A DNA stretch of 64,000 nt from Oscheius sp. JU75 (GCA_037178855.1 JASJZC010000006.1:7730501-7794500); one strand, 5' to 3'; shown: positions 10,976 to 23,308, counted from the stretch's first letter. A program made the numbers and translations. Notes: generated by a model from the sequence alone, not told the origin.

Positions 10976-13213
10976 TCAAAAGGCTTGAACCAGTTCAGAG
11001 TCATGTACTGCGGCTGCTGCGAATCATCAGCTACGCAGGCAAGGAGGACCGTTTTCTTCACCTGAAAGGAGGATTTTGGAATAGTGATAAAGCAGCCTCT
11101 CTATGACATCAGAAAAGGGTTAACCTGGTCTTTCAAAGAACAATGCACTAAACCAGAAGACTTGTGGACGATAAAATAACGGTATTGTCGAGATTGAGAC
11201 AAGAGGGTGGATTACTGGGACAACCGCTATTCACAAATCTGGTCAGATCAGGGCGGTGTTTTCGGCCAGATTAGACCCTTTCTGGAGTCAAGCACAATTT
11301 GGATTAAAAAATCACAGAATCAGGTGATGTTGAATACACTCAATATTGCCGTTTTGTGTACTTATCCTCTCGAAGATAGTCAGCAAAGAAAGTGTGTAAA
11401 AGTACACGATTTTAGAGTACCTTAAAAGCTCTATTATAAGCACCCCCCTCGTAAGAAAATATATTAGAAAAAATTTGAAGATGAAGAACCAACCTGTGTT
11501 CCTACTCGTGTAAGAGAGATCAAGTTCATCGGGGAGAGATTCGCCTCCACATCTACGCACTGCACCAAGAACCTGGAATGAACTTCGCCGGGAAGACCCT
11601 CATACGCGAGATAATGACATCCGAAACGCAGTCCGGTTGTCAGATAGAAGCCTCGCCGCCACAGATCATGTATCACGAGCTCGCGACGCCGAAAGTCGGC
11701 CGTATTCGGGAGTGACAACTGTAGGTGATCAATATCTTCGTAGAAGTCTTCTCTTTTATAGTCTGCACCCTTTTTTTGTACCTTTTCACAGGAAACAGCT
11801 TACAAAGAGGCAGATTGATAAAGGCGTGAGTCTCATCCGAATTGGTGGCCAGTTCTTGGACCACAGCCTGGACCTCCTCCTCCGTGACTGCAACATCTTC
11901 TAGGTCTGTTTTTCGTATTTGAAACCACCGTTTAGGCGGCAAAATGACAAGAACTCACTTTGAGTTTCTTGGCCGGCGCATCGGCACCGTTCAGCTTCCT
12001 CTTCAGTTCCTTCGCCTTTCTCCCAATTGCGATTTGGCGCGCTTTTTGTAAATCTGACTGAAATTTTCTATTAAAAAAGCTTTTGATGTGGACATACCTC
12101 AAAAACCGAAGTGGTATGGCTGTAGCTGGGCAAAAAAGCAGTCTCATCGTATAGATCCTTGTCATTTTTTAAGCGTCGGACTCGAATGTGGCCTAAAGAA
12201 GATATTGTTGAAGAGAAGATGCAAAAAAGAGACCGTATTGAGAGAGAACCGAAACCTGTTCTGGTAGGAGCATATAGGGCGGCTGGGGAACGTCTCCTTC
12301 TTCTTTCCAGGACGAGACGGACTCGGCCACCATTCGGAACGTCTTCTGCATCCGTTCGTGGTCTGAAAAATGAAGACTATTCTATCTCAAGCACCAAGTC
12401 CTCTGTAATGTTCTACTCTAAATTTGCAGACACTTTTGTCAACCTCAGATTTAAATAACATGCTTAATGAAAGCAGTCGAAAGAATTGCCGACACGGTAA
12501 GCCCGTCCTGCGATGCATCAAGAAGATGCCTGAAGCGGACAACGTGGCCAAGAACATGTCTAATGTTCTCCACTGCATGGCTTTAGAAAATGACTTTTTT
12601 TTCTTTTTTGACAGAAGATTTCTTTGACAAACTGACGCCGAGGTCGAACATGGGTTTTTGGCCATAAATATATAGCCAATCCACGTTTTGGACAATTTTC
12701 AAGCTGAAAACTTCAAAAACGCCGGAAAATACACAAAAATCCAAGCAAAAAGTAATTGCATAATCACGCTGAAAGTGCTATACAATTTGCGATTGCCATA
12801 AACTCAAAAAAGCGGGATTAGTTTTGATTGCGATGAGCGATTAATCGCCCATTCCTGCTCTTCATGCAAACTTCAAGACCCAGACAACCTAACCTATTTG
12901 TGGAATGCGCGTCCAAAACTGAACGAACGGTACCATACAATCGAGTCATTCCAACAACAGATTCTGCCGCGAAAGAAGGCCGCCAAAGCTGTACGCACAA
13001 CAACAAGATACCTGACAATTCAGATATTCTAGAATTCTTGCTTGCGACTCGCACTTCCAGCTCGAGTTAGTGAAAAAAAAACTGACCGTCCTTGTTGAAA
13101 ATCAAGAACTGCTCGTTGACGTAGTCCACCCTGACAGGAGCTTCTTCTGCCTCGGCCTTGAACGTGTACTCTTTCGGTATTCCTAGCGACTCCAAATGGG
13201 CTTCCAGCGACAT
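10976..13213 (-). CDS. tsen34: tRNA-splicing endonuclease subunit TSEN34 homologue
   Basis: Catalytic subunit of the nuclear tRNA-splicing endonuclease, which cuts the 3' splice site of intron-containing pre-tRNAs. Seven exons (13087-13213, 12234-12362, 12098-12192, about 11955-12057, 11804-11905, 11494-11718, 10976-11061) give about 288 residues. The N-terminal half contains LLPEQVSVLSQYG, matching the family's 'LLLMPEE' segment, then a Lys-rich linker. The C-terminal nuclease fold reads DLWRRGFYLTTGLRFGCHYL, then GEVHSRFLVQC with the conserved catalytic His, and TQVKKTVLLACV with the catalytic Lys. The Tyr of the triad is probably in GCHYLAYEG. The exon 4/5 junction closes only if the weaker donor (GTTCTT, four bases past GTGAGT) is used. 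The start codon follows a TTCAG acceptor, and the gene sits 243 bp behind GCC1, consistent with an operon. Confidence 0.85.
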
Positions 13214-13456
13214 TTGGACATATCTGAACCCTTTCTTCAAAGTTTATGTGTTTTACAGATATTTTAAAATGTGATTTAACACCAAGAAACACGCGAAAAC
13301 TGGATAAATAGAAATGTATTATGACCTTCTATCGAATCACAGAGAATCGACCCAAACCGGGGGTTATTGCACACAAATATGTTACATAGAACAAGTGATA
13401 GACAGGATATGCTTGGAAGGGGGACCAAAGTTAAATAATGTACAAAAAAAGGGGAG

Positions 13457-16400
13457 TTATCGTCGGTCGATGGCCTTCATCTCATTCGGACTCAGTTTGA
13501 GGACCATTCCAATGGCTTTGAGAATGTTCTTCCTACCGGATGCGTTGCTGCTATTCACATATTGGACAAAGATGTTCCGTAGATACTCGATATCGTTGCC
13601 CGTTTCTGCGCTCATCAGGCGCAATTTTCCTGGAAGGGTCAATTTTAAAACAAAAATTGCAGATTAAGCAGGCATCCCTCGCATACGTTCAAATTTCACC
13701 GCGGTTGCACAAAAAGACTAAAATTCGGGTTCTACAGCGTTCTCTACTGATTTTCTTTGAAACAATCAGTGCTTTTTATGAATTTCGCGACGGACAGCCT
13801 AGGTATAAAGGTTTATGAGTCCGAAATGGATTCTCCTATCCAGCGCCACTATTTTTGTTTTAGAAAACATTTGGATCTGGCCGATGGTCGCTGAAAAGAA
13901 GCATAGTTTACAAAACTGGTTCATACGAGGGCAAGATTGGTCGATATCCCGGTATGTATGATGATTTCCGGTGTACATGCTGTGAGCAGGAAAAATTTGT
14001 GGAAGACTAATGAAAAGAGTCAAAAATTTCTAAAAACGCTCATTTACGTGAGAAATTCGAACTTGAGACGTGTCGAAAGTTGAATGAATTCTCCAGTTTA
14101 CCCGATAAATCATTACCTTCAAGGACTCGTATTTCCTCCTTGAGCTTCTCGGCCATCTCGTGATGCTGGAGGTCTTTGCACAGCGAGGACTGCTCCATCT
14201 CGCGCATTCTGTACTCGAGCTGATGAAGAGCATTCCTCATCTCCATGACCTCTTTGTCCTTCTTGGCAATCTCGTCCTCATAGAAGATGTTCCGCGACTC
14301 GTTCACATTCGGGAACGAGAGGTTGTTCGCGTCCGAGGGACCGTAGTCCATGCTCGAGACCGAAATGGCATCTGTGCTCCGTCGAGACCCTGAACTTTTT
14401 TTTTAAATCGAATGAGAAAGGAACAAACCGGAGCTGATCTTCCTGTCCAGATACCGTTTTACATCCGTCTTGCTGTGTCTCTTGTGCAGATGAACCTTGC
14501 CAGCTTGTGGCGGATCAACGGGCGCAGTGTTGAGCTGTTCTGACCGCAGGGATATCAGAATACATCTGGAATCGACTTTTTACGGAAGAAACGCGGATTT
14601 CAAGCCGATCACTACTATCTAATGCGCGATGGTTTCTGTGAAAGACTCTGTCTGTTTGTTTGTTTGTCTGTGGCCACGAAACAGAAGCGAGCCAATTATG
14701 TTGTCCAGAAGCTTTGTTGTTCGGAAACAGTTATTGCCTAAATTAGAAGGTAAGTCAACTTTGGGTGTGCTCCAGAACTTGGCATTTTTCAGTGAAACTA
14801 CTGGGAGTCTTTTGTTACTACGAAACAGCGTAGCCGTCAATGTAAACTGATGGCAAAAGGACGGCTGATCTTAATCTAAACTTCTACTGTTTACTGCCAA
14901 AGAGACAGTGGCACTCCGTTACTACGACTGAAACTTAGGATTTGTCCACGAAATTAATCGGAGAGTCCAGACTCATGAACTGAATTGCTCTCACTAAAAG
15001 CCATTTGTTCCTAACTAATTTACCTCAGAAAAAATATCTAAACGTTTTTTCATATAGAAAGGACTGGAAAAGCTTCCACAGTAGTCGCCTGCTCGGATCG
15101 CCAGTGGTATGCCTCCGAAAAGGCTCGTCATTTCACGGTAAGCTACCCCCTTCTTCTACCCAAAACAGTTCTAGCAAGAAAGAATGCACGGAGACGGCAG
15201 CGGTGACAAGTATTCCTCGCGAGAAGACTGTCTCCTTTCTCCCCTCGTCTCCTCCTCCCGTGCCTCGTCAAAACAACATGACCGTGGATCGCTGGTTCGC
15301 TTCGCGTTTCGCCATCCCTCGACCGTATCTGCACATGGGCAACGAGTTCCGTGCCATGGAGAAAAAGTCGGGCAACTGGGAGATGATGGGTCCGCGACAG
15401 GAAAACAGCTTTGTCCGAACGGCTACCGGAGGCGGCAACATGCGACGAATCACCGTCAACGCGAACATCGTCGGCGGAGGCGACTATCCGACCTACGTGG
15501 CCTGTGAGGGTCCGACCCAGGAGAGTGTCTACGACTTCTGGACTCTGGTCTGGCAGGAAGGAGTCAATCGTATTCTGTCCGTCAATTTTCCGTTCGAAGA
15601 GCGTCTCTATGAGCAAGGATACGCGAAGGAAACTGCCCAATATTGGCCGATCGTCGAGGGAGAGACCGTCAGCTTTATGCCCTTCAAGCTGACCTGCATC
15701 GAGACGAAGCTGTTGATTGGACCGGGAGTGGAGACGAACAACGAGGAAGACATGGTTTATCGAATCACGCGTCTCGTTCTGCATCGGGAAAACAACATCT
15801 TGACGGAGGAGCCGACGCGCGAGATCGTCCACATGTGCTACTATAGGTAGGTCATTCTAAACATGTTGAAAAGAGATTGCTGATTCCCCGCGAGATTCGG
15901 AGAATTACCTGTATTGACATCTATGGTCAAGTAGATTGTCAGCGCTGACAGCGCAGTGTTGTAGCCTTCGATGAGTAACTTTACCAGCCAAGACCCGATT
16001 TACCAGATTTTCCCTCTCCGAGCTATGAAGCTTCCATAAACCGATTTTTTGGATTCAGGCACGCCCGAACCCGCCACTTTCAGAGGCTTGTTTCTCAGAA
16101 ATTTTCTATTGAAACCACTAAGATCTGGATAGCATTCGAAAGCCCTGATTGAGCTTTTTTCCTTTTTTTTTCTTTTCTTCGACTATATCGTCCGTTTTTC
16201 CCAGTTCGGTTAGACTAGGACGTACAAGTGCCCAAAGAAAATTCGGTTTTTGAAAGCTTCATAACTCGGAGAGGTATCTGGGAAATCGGGTCTCGGCTCA
16301 AGTTACTCATCAAGGGCTACAAAACTGCGCTGTCAGTTTTTTGGGAACATTCTATTCTATCCAAATAAAAGTAGCGCACTAACCGTAAGAGCTGATACAC

Positions 16401-19366
16401 CGAGACTGAACAAACTAGCTGCAAATCGAAGCCGACGACAAATAGTTGGTGCGCAGTTTGAAATTCCGACGTTCGAATAGAACTGTTCCAAAAGCCAACT
16501 TCCAGATGGCCGGACGCCCGAATTCCGATTCCGTGGTGCGAGAACGAGACGACTCGCGACGCTGCCATCAACCTCTTTCTGGCGGTCGAGAAGGAGATGG
16601 GCACCTCGGATACCCCACTGCTCGTCCACTGTCATGCCGGAATCGGTCGCACCGGGGTCATTATTTCGACAGACATGGCTCTGCGTCAACTCCGGGCCAA
16701 CAACACCGTCAACATCAGGGAGGTCGTCGAACAACTTCGTTCCAAGCGCCCGCGCTGCGTGATGAACCAGTGGCAGTACGCTTTGATCCATCTGATTGTG
16801 GCCGAGGTGGCCAAGGAGGAGCGTCGGATGCCGCCGACGATTGACAGCCAGCCAGTGGAGAGCCTTCTCAAGCGCGTCTGGGCCGATGTGGAGAAGGAAG
16901 TGAAGCAATTTTTCGGCAACGAACTAATCACCTACTCTCCCGAGCTGATGAAGGAATTGTAGGTTTCGATGATACACAACGAGCAGATTACTGGTCAAAG
17001 TCGCTTTTTCGCTAATGAATGTTACGAAGAAGAGCATGACAATTTTCGACCTACTTTGTTGCCTCGAGTTCCCTCTCCTTTTCCGCCAGCACGTCGAGCG
17101 TTCTGCTTCGCTGCTTCTGCATCTCGCTCTCCATCTCCGAAATCTTCTTCTGCATCTCTTGACGCATTTCATTTCGACAGAGTTCTTCGCTCTTTTCCAG
17201 CTCCGTGATCCGTTCCCGCATCAATCGCGTGGTCATCTCGTACTGGGCCTGATCGGCCCCGTGAGAGACCTCAAGATTCCGCAGTTTGTCGTGGAGCTGA
17301 TTGACCAGGGCCCGGAGGCCGGCATCCTCGGTCGAGACCGTCGTTGGAGCTGCCTAAAATGAGGATGTTTTGGAGCCGGTGGTTCGAAAGGAAACCTTGG
17401 CTTTTAGAACGGCTTCGGCCTTCAACTTGTAGCGTTCGAATTCGTCCTTGACCTTTTCCAGTCGGGCTTTGGTTTCTGCCACGCGTGGATCGTTGAGGTG
17501 ATCTGAAAGTTGAGTGATAAACAATGGCTGAATTTTACAGGAGACAGGATTTTAGGAGCGTAGTCATGTACACCAAACATCTACTTTATCGCCCAAACAG
17601 TCGTCTTCAAGCACTGTTAATTTCAGCCAGCATGAAAGAGCACTTGAGCGCAAAAATTGGCCAAAGGAAATCAAAAGAATGTTCTGTCAAATATTCGTGC
17701 AAATGCGCGGGTTTCTGTGTTCGTAAAAAAAGAATATGAAGGTAATTATTTTTCGGCATGGTGGGGAGAAAAAACAGGGAAGAATTCAGGCCGGGGTGTG
17801 TTTTATATGATATCCCAAACATCGTATCAAGGTCTCGGAAGTGAGAAGCTACTGGTGATCGCACAATTTGATAATGTTGAGAGCCCCGTCAAATAGATGA
17901 AAGTGTAGGGGATATATACCCTTTTTTAATGAGAAAATCCCCGGCGATTTAAAGGAAAACCACGACGAGAAACATTTCCCAATAGCTCGCAAAGCGTTTT
18001 CACCGAACCTACCGAACACGTTGACTCCTTGTTTGGACAGCGCCTGAACGAGAGTTCGAACATCTTCCACCGTGGCCTTTTCTGCCGACTTGCTGACGAC
18101 CGAAGCTTCCAACTCGCTCACTTTCTAGAAAAAGGCACTAAACTTAAAAAAAATGGCTTTTACCTCTTCAAGACCCTTTTTTTCGTGCTGCTGTCGCTTG
18201 AGCTGCTCCAGATTCTCGTGTCGTTCCCTCTCATATTCGGCTATTCTCTCGCTCAGACTATGGACACTGGTCTCGAGCTCATTTATCCGCAAAATGCTCT
18301 GCCGGTCCGTGTGTGTCGTATGTAGTCCGGAGTTCTTCAGATCCTCGATTTCTCGCGCGTGATCGACCTAAACAAGGGGGTGTATTGGTCAGAAAACTAG
18401 CGACAAATACCTTCATGTTTGTCATTTGGTCCTGAAGGAGCTGGATAGCCGGCGTTCTTGTGGCCTTCTCTTTCCAGTCGGCAATCTGTTTCTTCAGTTC
18501 GGCAATCTGGTTCTCGTAGTCCTTCTCCTTCGTTTTGAACTGCGAGGGAAGTTCCTCCTTGTCCTGGAGCTTCTTGTACAGCTCGACGAGCTGCTTGTGC
18601 GCATTCTCGGCCGAGACCTTCTCTTTCGCGTAGCGCTGTTGCATCTCGGCCAGCACTGAGCCATGATCCGTTAGCTCGCGTTCCCGATCTGCCTCGATCT
18701 GTTTTACCTTCTCGGAGAGGGTCTTGATCACGGCGGCCGTCTTGTCAGCCTGTCCCTCGGCATCGTCCGCGGCTTTCTTTAGCTGCTGCTTCAGGGTCTC
18801 GTTTTCTGTCTGAAAATGTAATTTTTGAATTCCTCCCTGATACTTAAAGACACTGTAGGTATCGCAGCCGTTGAACGAAAAATAGCGCACCATACAAGTA
18901 GCTCGGCCATGGATCTGACGGAGCCGGGTTCAATCTCAGTCAATGTGTTTAACAAATTTGTGTGCTACTTTGCTGTATAAAAGGGCTACGGAACAGTTAC
19001 AAACACCTGGCAAAAAAAATCTGAAAACGAACCAGTAAAGCCTTCTTGTCGTTCTGAAAAGCCTTCTCGCGTTTCAACTTTTCTCTCGTCAGCGTGCCGA
19101 GACTCTGCTTTAGACTCTCGATATTATCTATCGGGGCGCCTTCGGTCGTTTCTGCCGGCTGATCGGTGGCCGAGGCTTCGAATGTCTCCACAACCGTCTG
19201 GAGAGCATTTTTTTCCGCGTCGAGACTTTTATAGGCATTCACCAGATCTGTAACAAAAATTTCTTCGCATAACATGAAGCCAATACTCACCTTTTATCCG
19301 TTTTTCATAGAGCAGAATCTGCTTGTGCTGCTCTTCCAGCTTTTTTTCAATATCCCGTTTACTCAT
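13457..19366 (-). CDS. GCC1: GCC1-like golgin with GRIP domain
   Basis: Peripheral trans-Golgi tether. Ten exons (19291-19366, 19033-19247, 18411-18809, 18164-18367, 18013-18124, 17396-17502, 17055-17353, 14429-14565, 14117-14389, 13457-13629) close in frame to about 664 residues. The N-terminus (KRDIEKKLEEQHKQILLYEK then LVNAYKSLDAEKNAL) matches the start of GCC1. The middle is long Glu/Lys/Gln-rich coiled coil. Near the C-terminus IAKKDKEVMEMRNALHQLE parallels the GCC1 segment before its GRIP domain. The final exon is the GRIP domain itself, with the invariant Tyr in IEYLRNIFVQYV, which in this family binds ARL1-GTP. Intron 7 (14566-17054, 2.5 kb) contains a complete tyrosine phosphatase gene on the other strand; its phase-2 splice closes exactly. 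The start follows a TTTTCCAG acceptor 179 bp behind EMC6. Confidence 0.9.
14666..14840. repeat. Dispersed 170-bp repeat, copy A
   Basis: Shares long matches with 37701-37872, including CCACGAAACAGAAGCGA/GCACGAAACAAAAGCGA and TTTTGTTACTACG. Both copies sit in introns (GCC1 and the Cys-loop channel). No coding signal is convincing although both are open in one frame. Confidence 0.6.
15005..16962 (+). CDS. Protein tyrosine phosphatase (PTP domain), nested in a GCC1 intron
   Basis: Classical PTP that removes phosphate from phosphotyrosine. Two exons (15005-15846 and 16506-16962) join in phase 2 to give up to 432 residues. Exon 1 carries the N-terminal PTP region (RQENSFVRTATGGGNMRRIT, then YPTYVACEGP and DFWTLVWQEG). 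The splice falls in the WPD loop, which reads YYRWPDARIPIP. Exon 2 has the intact signature VHCHAGIGRTGV (Cys nucleophile and Arg) and the Q-loop region with MNQWQYALIHLI. So the enzyme looks catalytically competent. The N-terminal 90 residues before the domain are Ser-rich and weakly supported; an internal Met at 15280 is an alternative start. It resembles the single-domain PTPs that are expanded in nematodes. The 659-bp intron holds two different foldback repeats. The whole gene lies antisense inside GCC1 intron 7. Confidence 0.9.
15946..16344. repeat. About 400-bp MITE with long terminal inverted repeats, copy A
   Basis: Starts TGACAGCGCAGTGTTGTAG and ends ACTGCGCTGTCAGTTTTTTGG. The outer ~100 bp on each side are inverted copies (CTCTCCGAGCTATGAAGCTT versus AAGCTTCATAACTCGGAGAG). 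A near-identical copy is at 27720-28122. No ORF for a transposase, so non-autonomous. It is inside the PTP intron. Confidence 0.85.
16370..16458. repeat. Foldback element with GCGCACTAAC / GTTGGTGCGC ends
   Basis: About 89 bp, same family as 8745-8836, inserted right behind the MITE in the PTP intron. Confidence 0.6.
18893..18950 (+). repeat. Truncated tRNA-like element
   Basis: GTAGCTCGG followed by ATGGATCTGA and a B box CCGGGTTCAATCTC. It is very similar to the copy at 26412-26475 and lies in GCC1 intron 2. Confidence 0.4.
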
Positions 19367-19468
19367 TTTTACCTGGAAAATCGTGTATGTATTGTGGCAT
19401 CTTCTTCTAGGTATACAAGCGTGTTTCGAACACTAATCTGTTGCATTCACAAACCGAAAAAAGAATAT

Positions 19469-19474
19469 TTTATT
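19469..19474 (-). terminator. AATAAA polyadenylation signal after EMC6
   Basis: AATAAA on the minus strand about 70 nt past the EMC6 stop and about 100 nt before the GCC1 start, as expected between two genes of one operon. Confidence 0.6.
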
Positions 19475-19545
19475 ATGTGAAACAGAAGAACTATAATTTA
19501 AAGCGGGAATGTTTTTCACAGACAACAAAAAGTGAATATGGGGGA

Positions 19546-19980
19546 CTAGTAGACGTGAACCATTCCGTACAAGAATACCCAGAAGAGGATGTAGGTGAAG
19601 AGGCCGCCGACCAGGGAGTAGCTGAAGGTTATCGTCCGCTCGGAGAAGAAGGCAGGCACGTCGAAACCGGCTTTGAGCTCCCAAAACACGGCCTAAGGCA
19701 GATAAATAAGGCGAGTTTAGCGAAAATCGATACCTGGACGAGGACTGTGATGAAATAGAAGATGAATCCGGGTATACTTGTCAGACCGATGACTCCAGCA
19801 GCTATTCCAGCCGCTGCCGACTGGCAGGTCCGGCTGTATTCCAACGAGCTGTAGTTGTTTCTGATGGCCGATTCACTGAAACCGGATTCTGTAAGGTTTA
19901 AAATAAGAAACCAACCTGTATACTTCGAGACCTCGCTCTTTTGGCTTGACTTTTTCGGCCGTCTTTGCTTTTGGAGCCAT
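19546..19980 (-). CDS. emc6: EMC6, ER membrane protein complex subunit 6
   Basis: Small subunit of the ER membrane complex, which inserts tail-anchored and multipass proteins into the ER membrane. Three exons (19916-19980, 19734-19875, 19546-19692) join in frame to 117 residues, close to the usual 110. The N-terminus is Lys-rich ([17 protein letters not shown]). The conserved segment [18 protein letters not shown] is followed by two to three membrane helices ([20 protein letters not shown], then a helix ending [18 protein letters not shown]). The last 20 residues are nearly invariant in the family. The correct exon-2 acceptor is the second of two closely spaced AGs; only that one keeps the frame. 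A TTTTACAG acceptor sits one base before the ATG. It is the first gene of the proposed four-gene unit. Confidence 0.95.
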
Positions 19981-20826
19981 TCTGTAAAACTGATAGGAAA
20001 AAGAAGCAACATGAAAGAGGGTATTTTGAAGAAAGCTCCTGAAAAGGCTGTTCAAGACATATTTTTCGACGTTTCCGGGCCGAACAACATGAAGTTGAAG
20101 ACATCAATGTACGAAGTAGAAGAAATGCGGAAACTGGACAGTTGGATGGCAAAAGAATGGAAAACAAGCTCCGCCGCACAGAAATTTGCCGCCATTCATG
20201 CAATTTCGTGACGGGACCCATCTCGAAAAAAATAAGAAAAGATACGAGAAACAAAGACATTATGTTTTGATTGTTTTGTGAGGCACTGTCTCTGAAAACG
20301 GCCCACAAAAACACGTGAGTATAGATAGTACTTACAAATGAAACAGCTGCTTGCGGAACAAATGGCCGTGTACTGCGTGTTTTAACCAGTTTTTTTAGCA
20401 GAGGAGCATCCTAAAGCAATAAGAGGGGTTCTGACAGCCCAAGTTGGCGTAACCGAAACAGCAAAAACAAAGTTTAATGTGAGAAAACAAACTACAGGTA
20501 CACATCAAAGCAGATTCACAAGAATTTGCCAATAAGGGCAGCCAAACTGCATCTTGACCCTCCTTGAACAGCAGGCTGTTTGTAGACGTCTCTCATCCTA
20601 TTAGCCACGTTTGTGGCAGTGTAGCGCTGAAAAGTAGGCATGAAGAAGGGATACGTTATAAACTTACGATTTTAGGATGTCTTTTCCTCTCAAACTCCTC
20701 TCCCTCTAGCTTTCTTCGGACGGAATCTATAGTTCTGGTTCGCGGACAGGCAACTACTGCTTCTCACCAGAGTAAAGTGGGTATCTGAAAAGTACTGAGC
20801 ACCCATGCAAAAAGCTCAAGTCTAGC
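19981..20826. other. Intergenic, with a short BTB-gene fragment
   Basis: No intact gene seen. At 20078-20106 a 29-bp stretch is identical to part of the BTB pseudogene at 21223 (coding for VFNFMLFG on the minus strand), so this looks like a relic of the same family. Confidence 0.4.
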
Positions 20827-21467
20827 TTACCTCCTTGCGAATTTCATCCAGACCCTGCCCGGAAAGAAAAACATGGTAATTGTAGCTAATGGAGTGGTCT
20901 TGTGCAACTCTTTTATCGGCATGATAACCTTGTGAAGCAAATTTGTGACAAGAGAGCTGACATTGTAAAAATCGGCAACTTGCAAGAGTTGATTCACGCG
21001 ATACCAGAAATAGCGAATTTTTGCTTGTAGTGCCAGTCTATCTAAAAGCAGGTTTCTTGGTAAAAGCAAGAGCTAACTTTATACTATTTTGGTTCGTATC
21101 GAGCGTCGCAGAGAAGAAACTCGTATGGATTCAGAAGTTTTCCCTTGTAGAGAATTTCCATCAACGTTTAAACCGCAATATCCTTGATCTCGATACGATT
21201 CTGACCGGCTTCTTTGAATTAGCCGAACAACATGAAGTTGAAGACATCAGAATGGGTAGTCAGGAACTGGAAACGTTTGTGAAAAGCAACAGCAATGAAG
21301 TATACCTCCTTGTGACAGTGGAAATCCTGCTTTTCGACGGCAAGGACAATGTCAGAAAGCCCCTCGTCACCGAATTTAATCGGAGGTCGCTTCGCACATT
21401 TTTGGGCCTGTAAAGGCGGTTTGAAGCAAAGAGAACCGCTTCCCGCGGTTTTCAAACTCGGCGGCAA
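20827..21467 (-). pseudogene. BTB/POZ-domain pseudogene
   Basis: The minus strand begins with a Met and reads KFGDEGLSDIVLAVEKQDFH, then after a 39-nt intron THSDVFNFMLFG, an in-frame TAA, and on into NRIEIKDIAVYVLTETLMEI. This is the BTB fold of the intact gene at 47746-48544, with the stop replacing the Asp of its LLGDF. Further downstream the frame decays. One stop could in principle be a sequencing error, but later stops also occur. Confidence 0.75.
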
Positions 21468-22206
21468 TTTCGAATTTACAAGTAATTAAGGATTTCTCTT
21501 GAAAGAGACCAGGTCAAGAGTATCTCTCCAAACCAATTTGCCCATAATGACGAAAGATCTGTTTGTTCGTAGGCCATAGGTGATAAATGTTAGGCCGCGG
21601 TCCCAGCTGGCCCATTCCAGGCTCCACCCACATTTATGATATCTGGACACGCGTGCAGCTCACTCGACATCCTCTCTCTCTACATGCCCTAGTAATTAAT
21701 CGTTTCGCCCTGCCTTCCAGATCGCCCCGTTTCTAGGAGAGCCCAGTCTCTTCCCGCAATTAGGCTTATTTACGACTGAACGCTCCAGCGGTCAAAGAAA
21801 GTCACACGTCGTGATGAGGCAGCCAGTCGGGCGGAAGAGACTCCTCGTGTTCTTACTTTTTGTCCCAATGAGCAAATAGCTGCTCAGCTGATATGAGTCT
21901 TCTTTCGAAAGAGTCTGTTTACTCTGTTCTAATGAGTCAGTGATTGATCCGCCCAATCCAAGTCCGGAAATTCCTTGGTAGTCCTCCGTGAGGAGCTTCG
22001 TTTCCCGCACGCAACATTTTATTGCTTTTCATAGGCCTAGGAATCGTACTTTCTTGGTATATTAGACATAGAGCATCCATTTCTTGAAATTACTTGTTAC
22101 CTAGTATGGGTATAGTCCAAAAAAACCAACAAAATTCCATGCTTCGGGGCTTTCGGGGTCGGAGATGGAAGTCCTTAGCTTCTACCTAATTTTTGAGATA
22201 GATCGT

Positions 22207-22292
22207 TATTGAGCTTTCCGATATTCTGCAAAGTTGTAGAACTACAACTTGCAAAACATTGAGAAGTTCTAAAACGCCGTCTTGACCTCGAG
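22207..22292. repeat. Dispersed hairpin element, copy 4
   Basis: GATATTCTGCAAAGTTGTAG directly followed by AACTACAACTTGCAAAACAT, with almost no loop, then the CGTCTTGACC outer arm. Confidence 0.65.
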
Positions 22293-23308
22293 AAGTTCGA
22301 ATTTCGACGCGAGTTCGCCCTGGCCCGGACAGATGTACAGTTTTGGCTCGATCTCTCGCCCTGAAATTCAAGTTTTTTTTTTCAGCTGGCACTCCTGTAA
22401 ACGCGAATTTGAAAGTAAAAATATTGTAACGTATTGATGAGTAACAGGTTCAATTGGTTCTGAGACCTGCAGCAAATGTTTGTCTTCCTCCTGCTCCTCG
22501 TTGTTTATAATTTGCTCAGCTCGGATTTGCACATTTCTTTCTGCAAATTAGCTTCCTAGTCAACTACTTCTCGATGGCAACACGCTTTTGATGAATAATC
22601 GGGTCCGAATGAGGGATGATGTTAGCTGGAGGAGGGTAGGGCGGGGGAGAGAGAGTGCTCAGATTGAGGAGAGTGGATGAAGCTCTGGAGGGTGTCACAA
22701 CCCGTCTCACTTGGGCCATCCGTCAACGACACACACACTCACACTCGAACTTGTCGACAGCTCTTTTGCCCTTTCTCGCGCTCTCTCTCTCTCTCTAAAT
22801 CCTCTTTCCTCGCCCGATTAGGCCCTGCCACCTGCACAAATTACTGCCATTGATCCCCCCTTCTCGTCTCCCTCCCGCGCAATCCTCAGGTATTCAGTCA
22901 GTCAGTCTCTCTCGGCCAGCTAACATTCGTTAGTAAATAGACAGAACGTTTTTGCTTGTGCCGTTCGTTCAGTTCCCTCTCTCTTCGAGAGTCAAGTCTG
23001 TTGCTTTTTTGGTACCTCCTGGGAGGTAATTCTCCGCCGTTTTCTACAGCATAATTGTTCATTATGGGGCGAGAAAGTGGCTCAATGAGGGAGTCAGACA
23101 AGCAGACAGCCTCCTAAGCTTTATATCTCTCCCTTTCACGGTTGCTCAGATACTCTCAAGTTCAGTTCCATCTCTCGATCTCTTGAACATTTTTCACTGA
23201 ACTCGATCATATAACTAGTCGGGAACCCATTGGAAGCTTCTACAGCCGGAAGATCGAGCTGGGGCGTAGTTTAGCGCATCTATAATAGAGCTTTTGGTGT
23301 CCAGACAA

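Noticed and set aside
15143-15832. Long 229-codon frame on the minus strand
   Set aside because: It is the antisense shadow of PTP exon 1, whose translation has clear family motifs.
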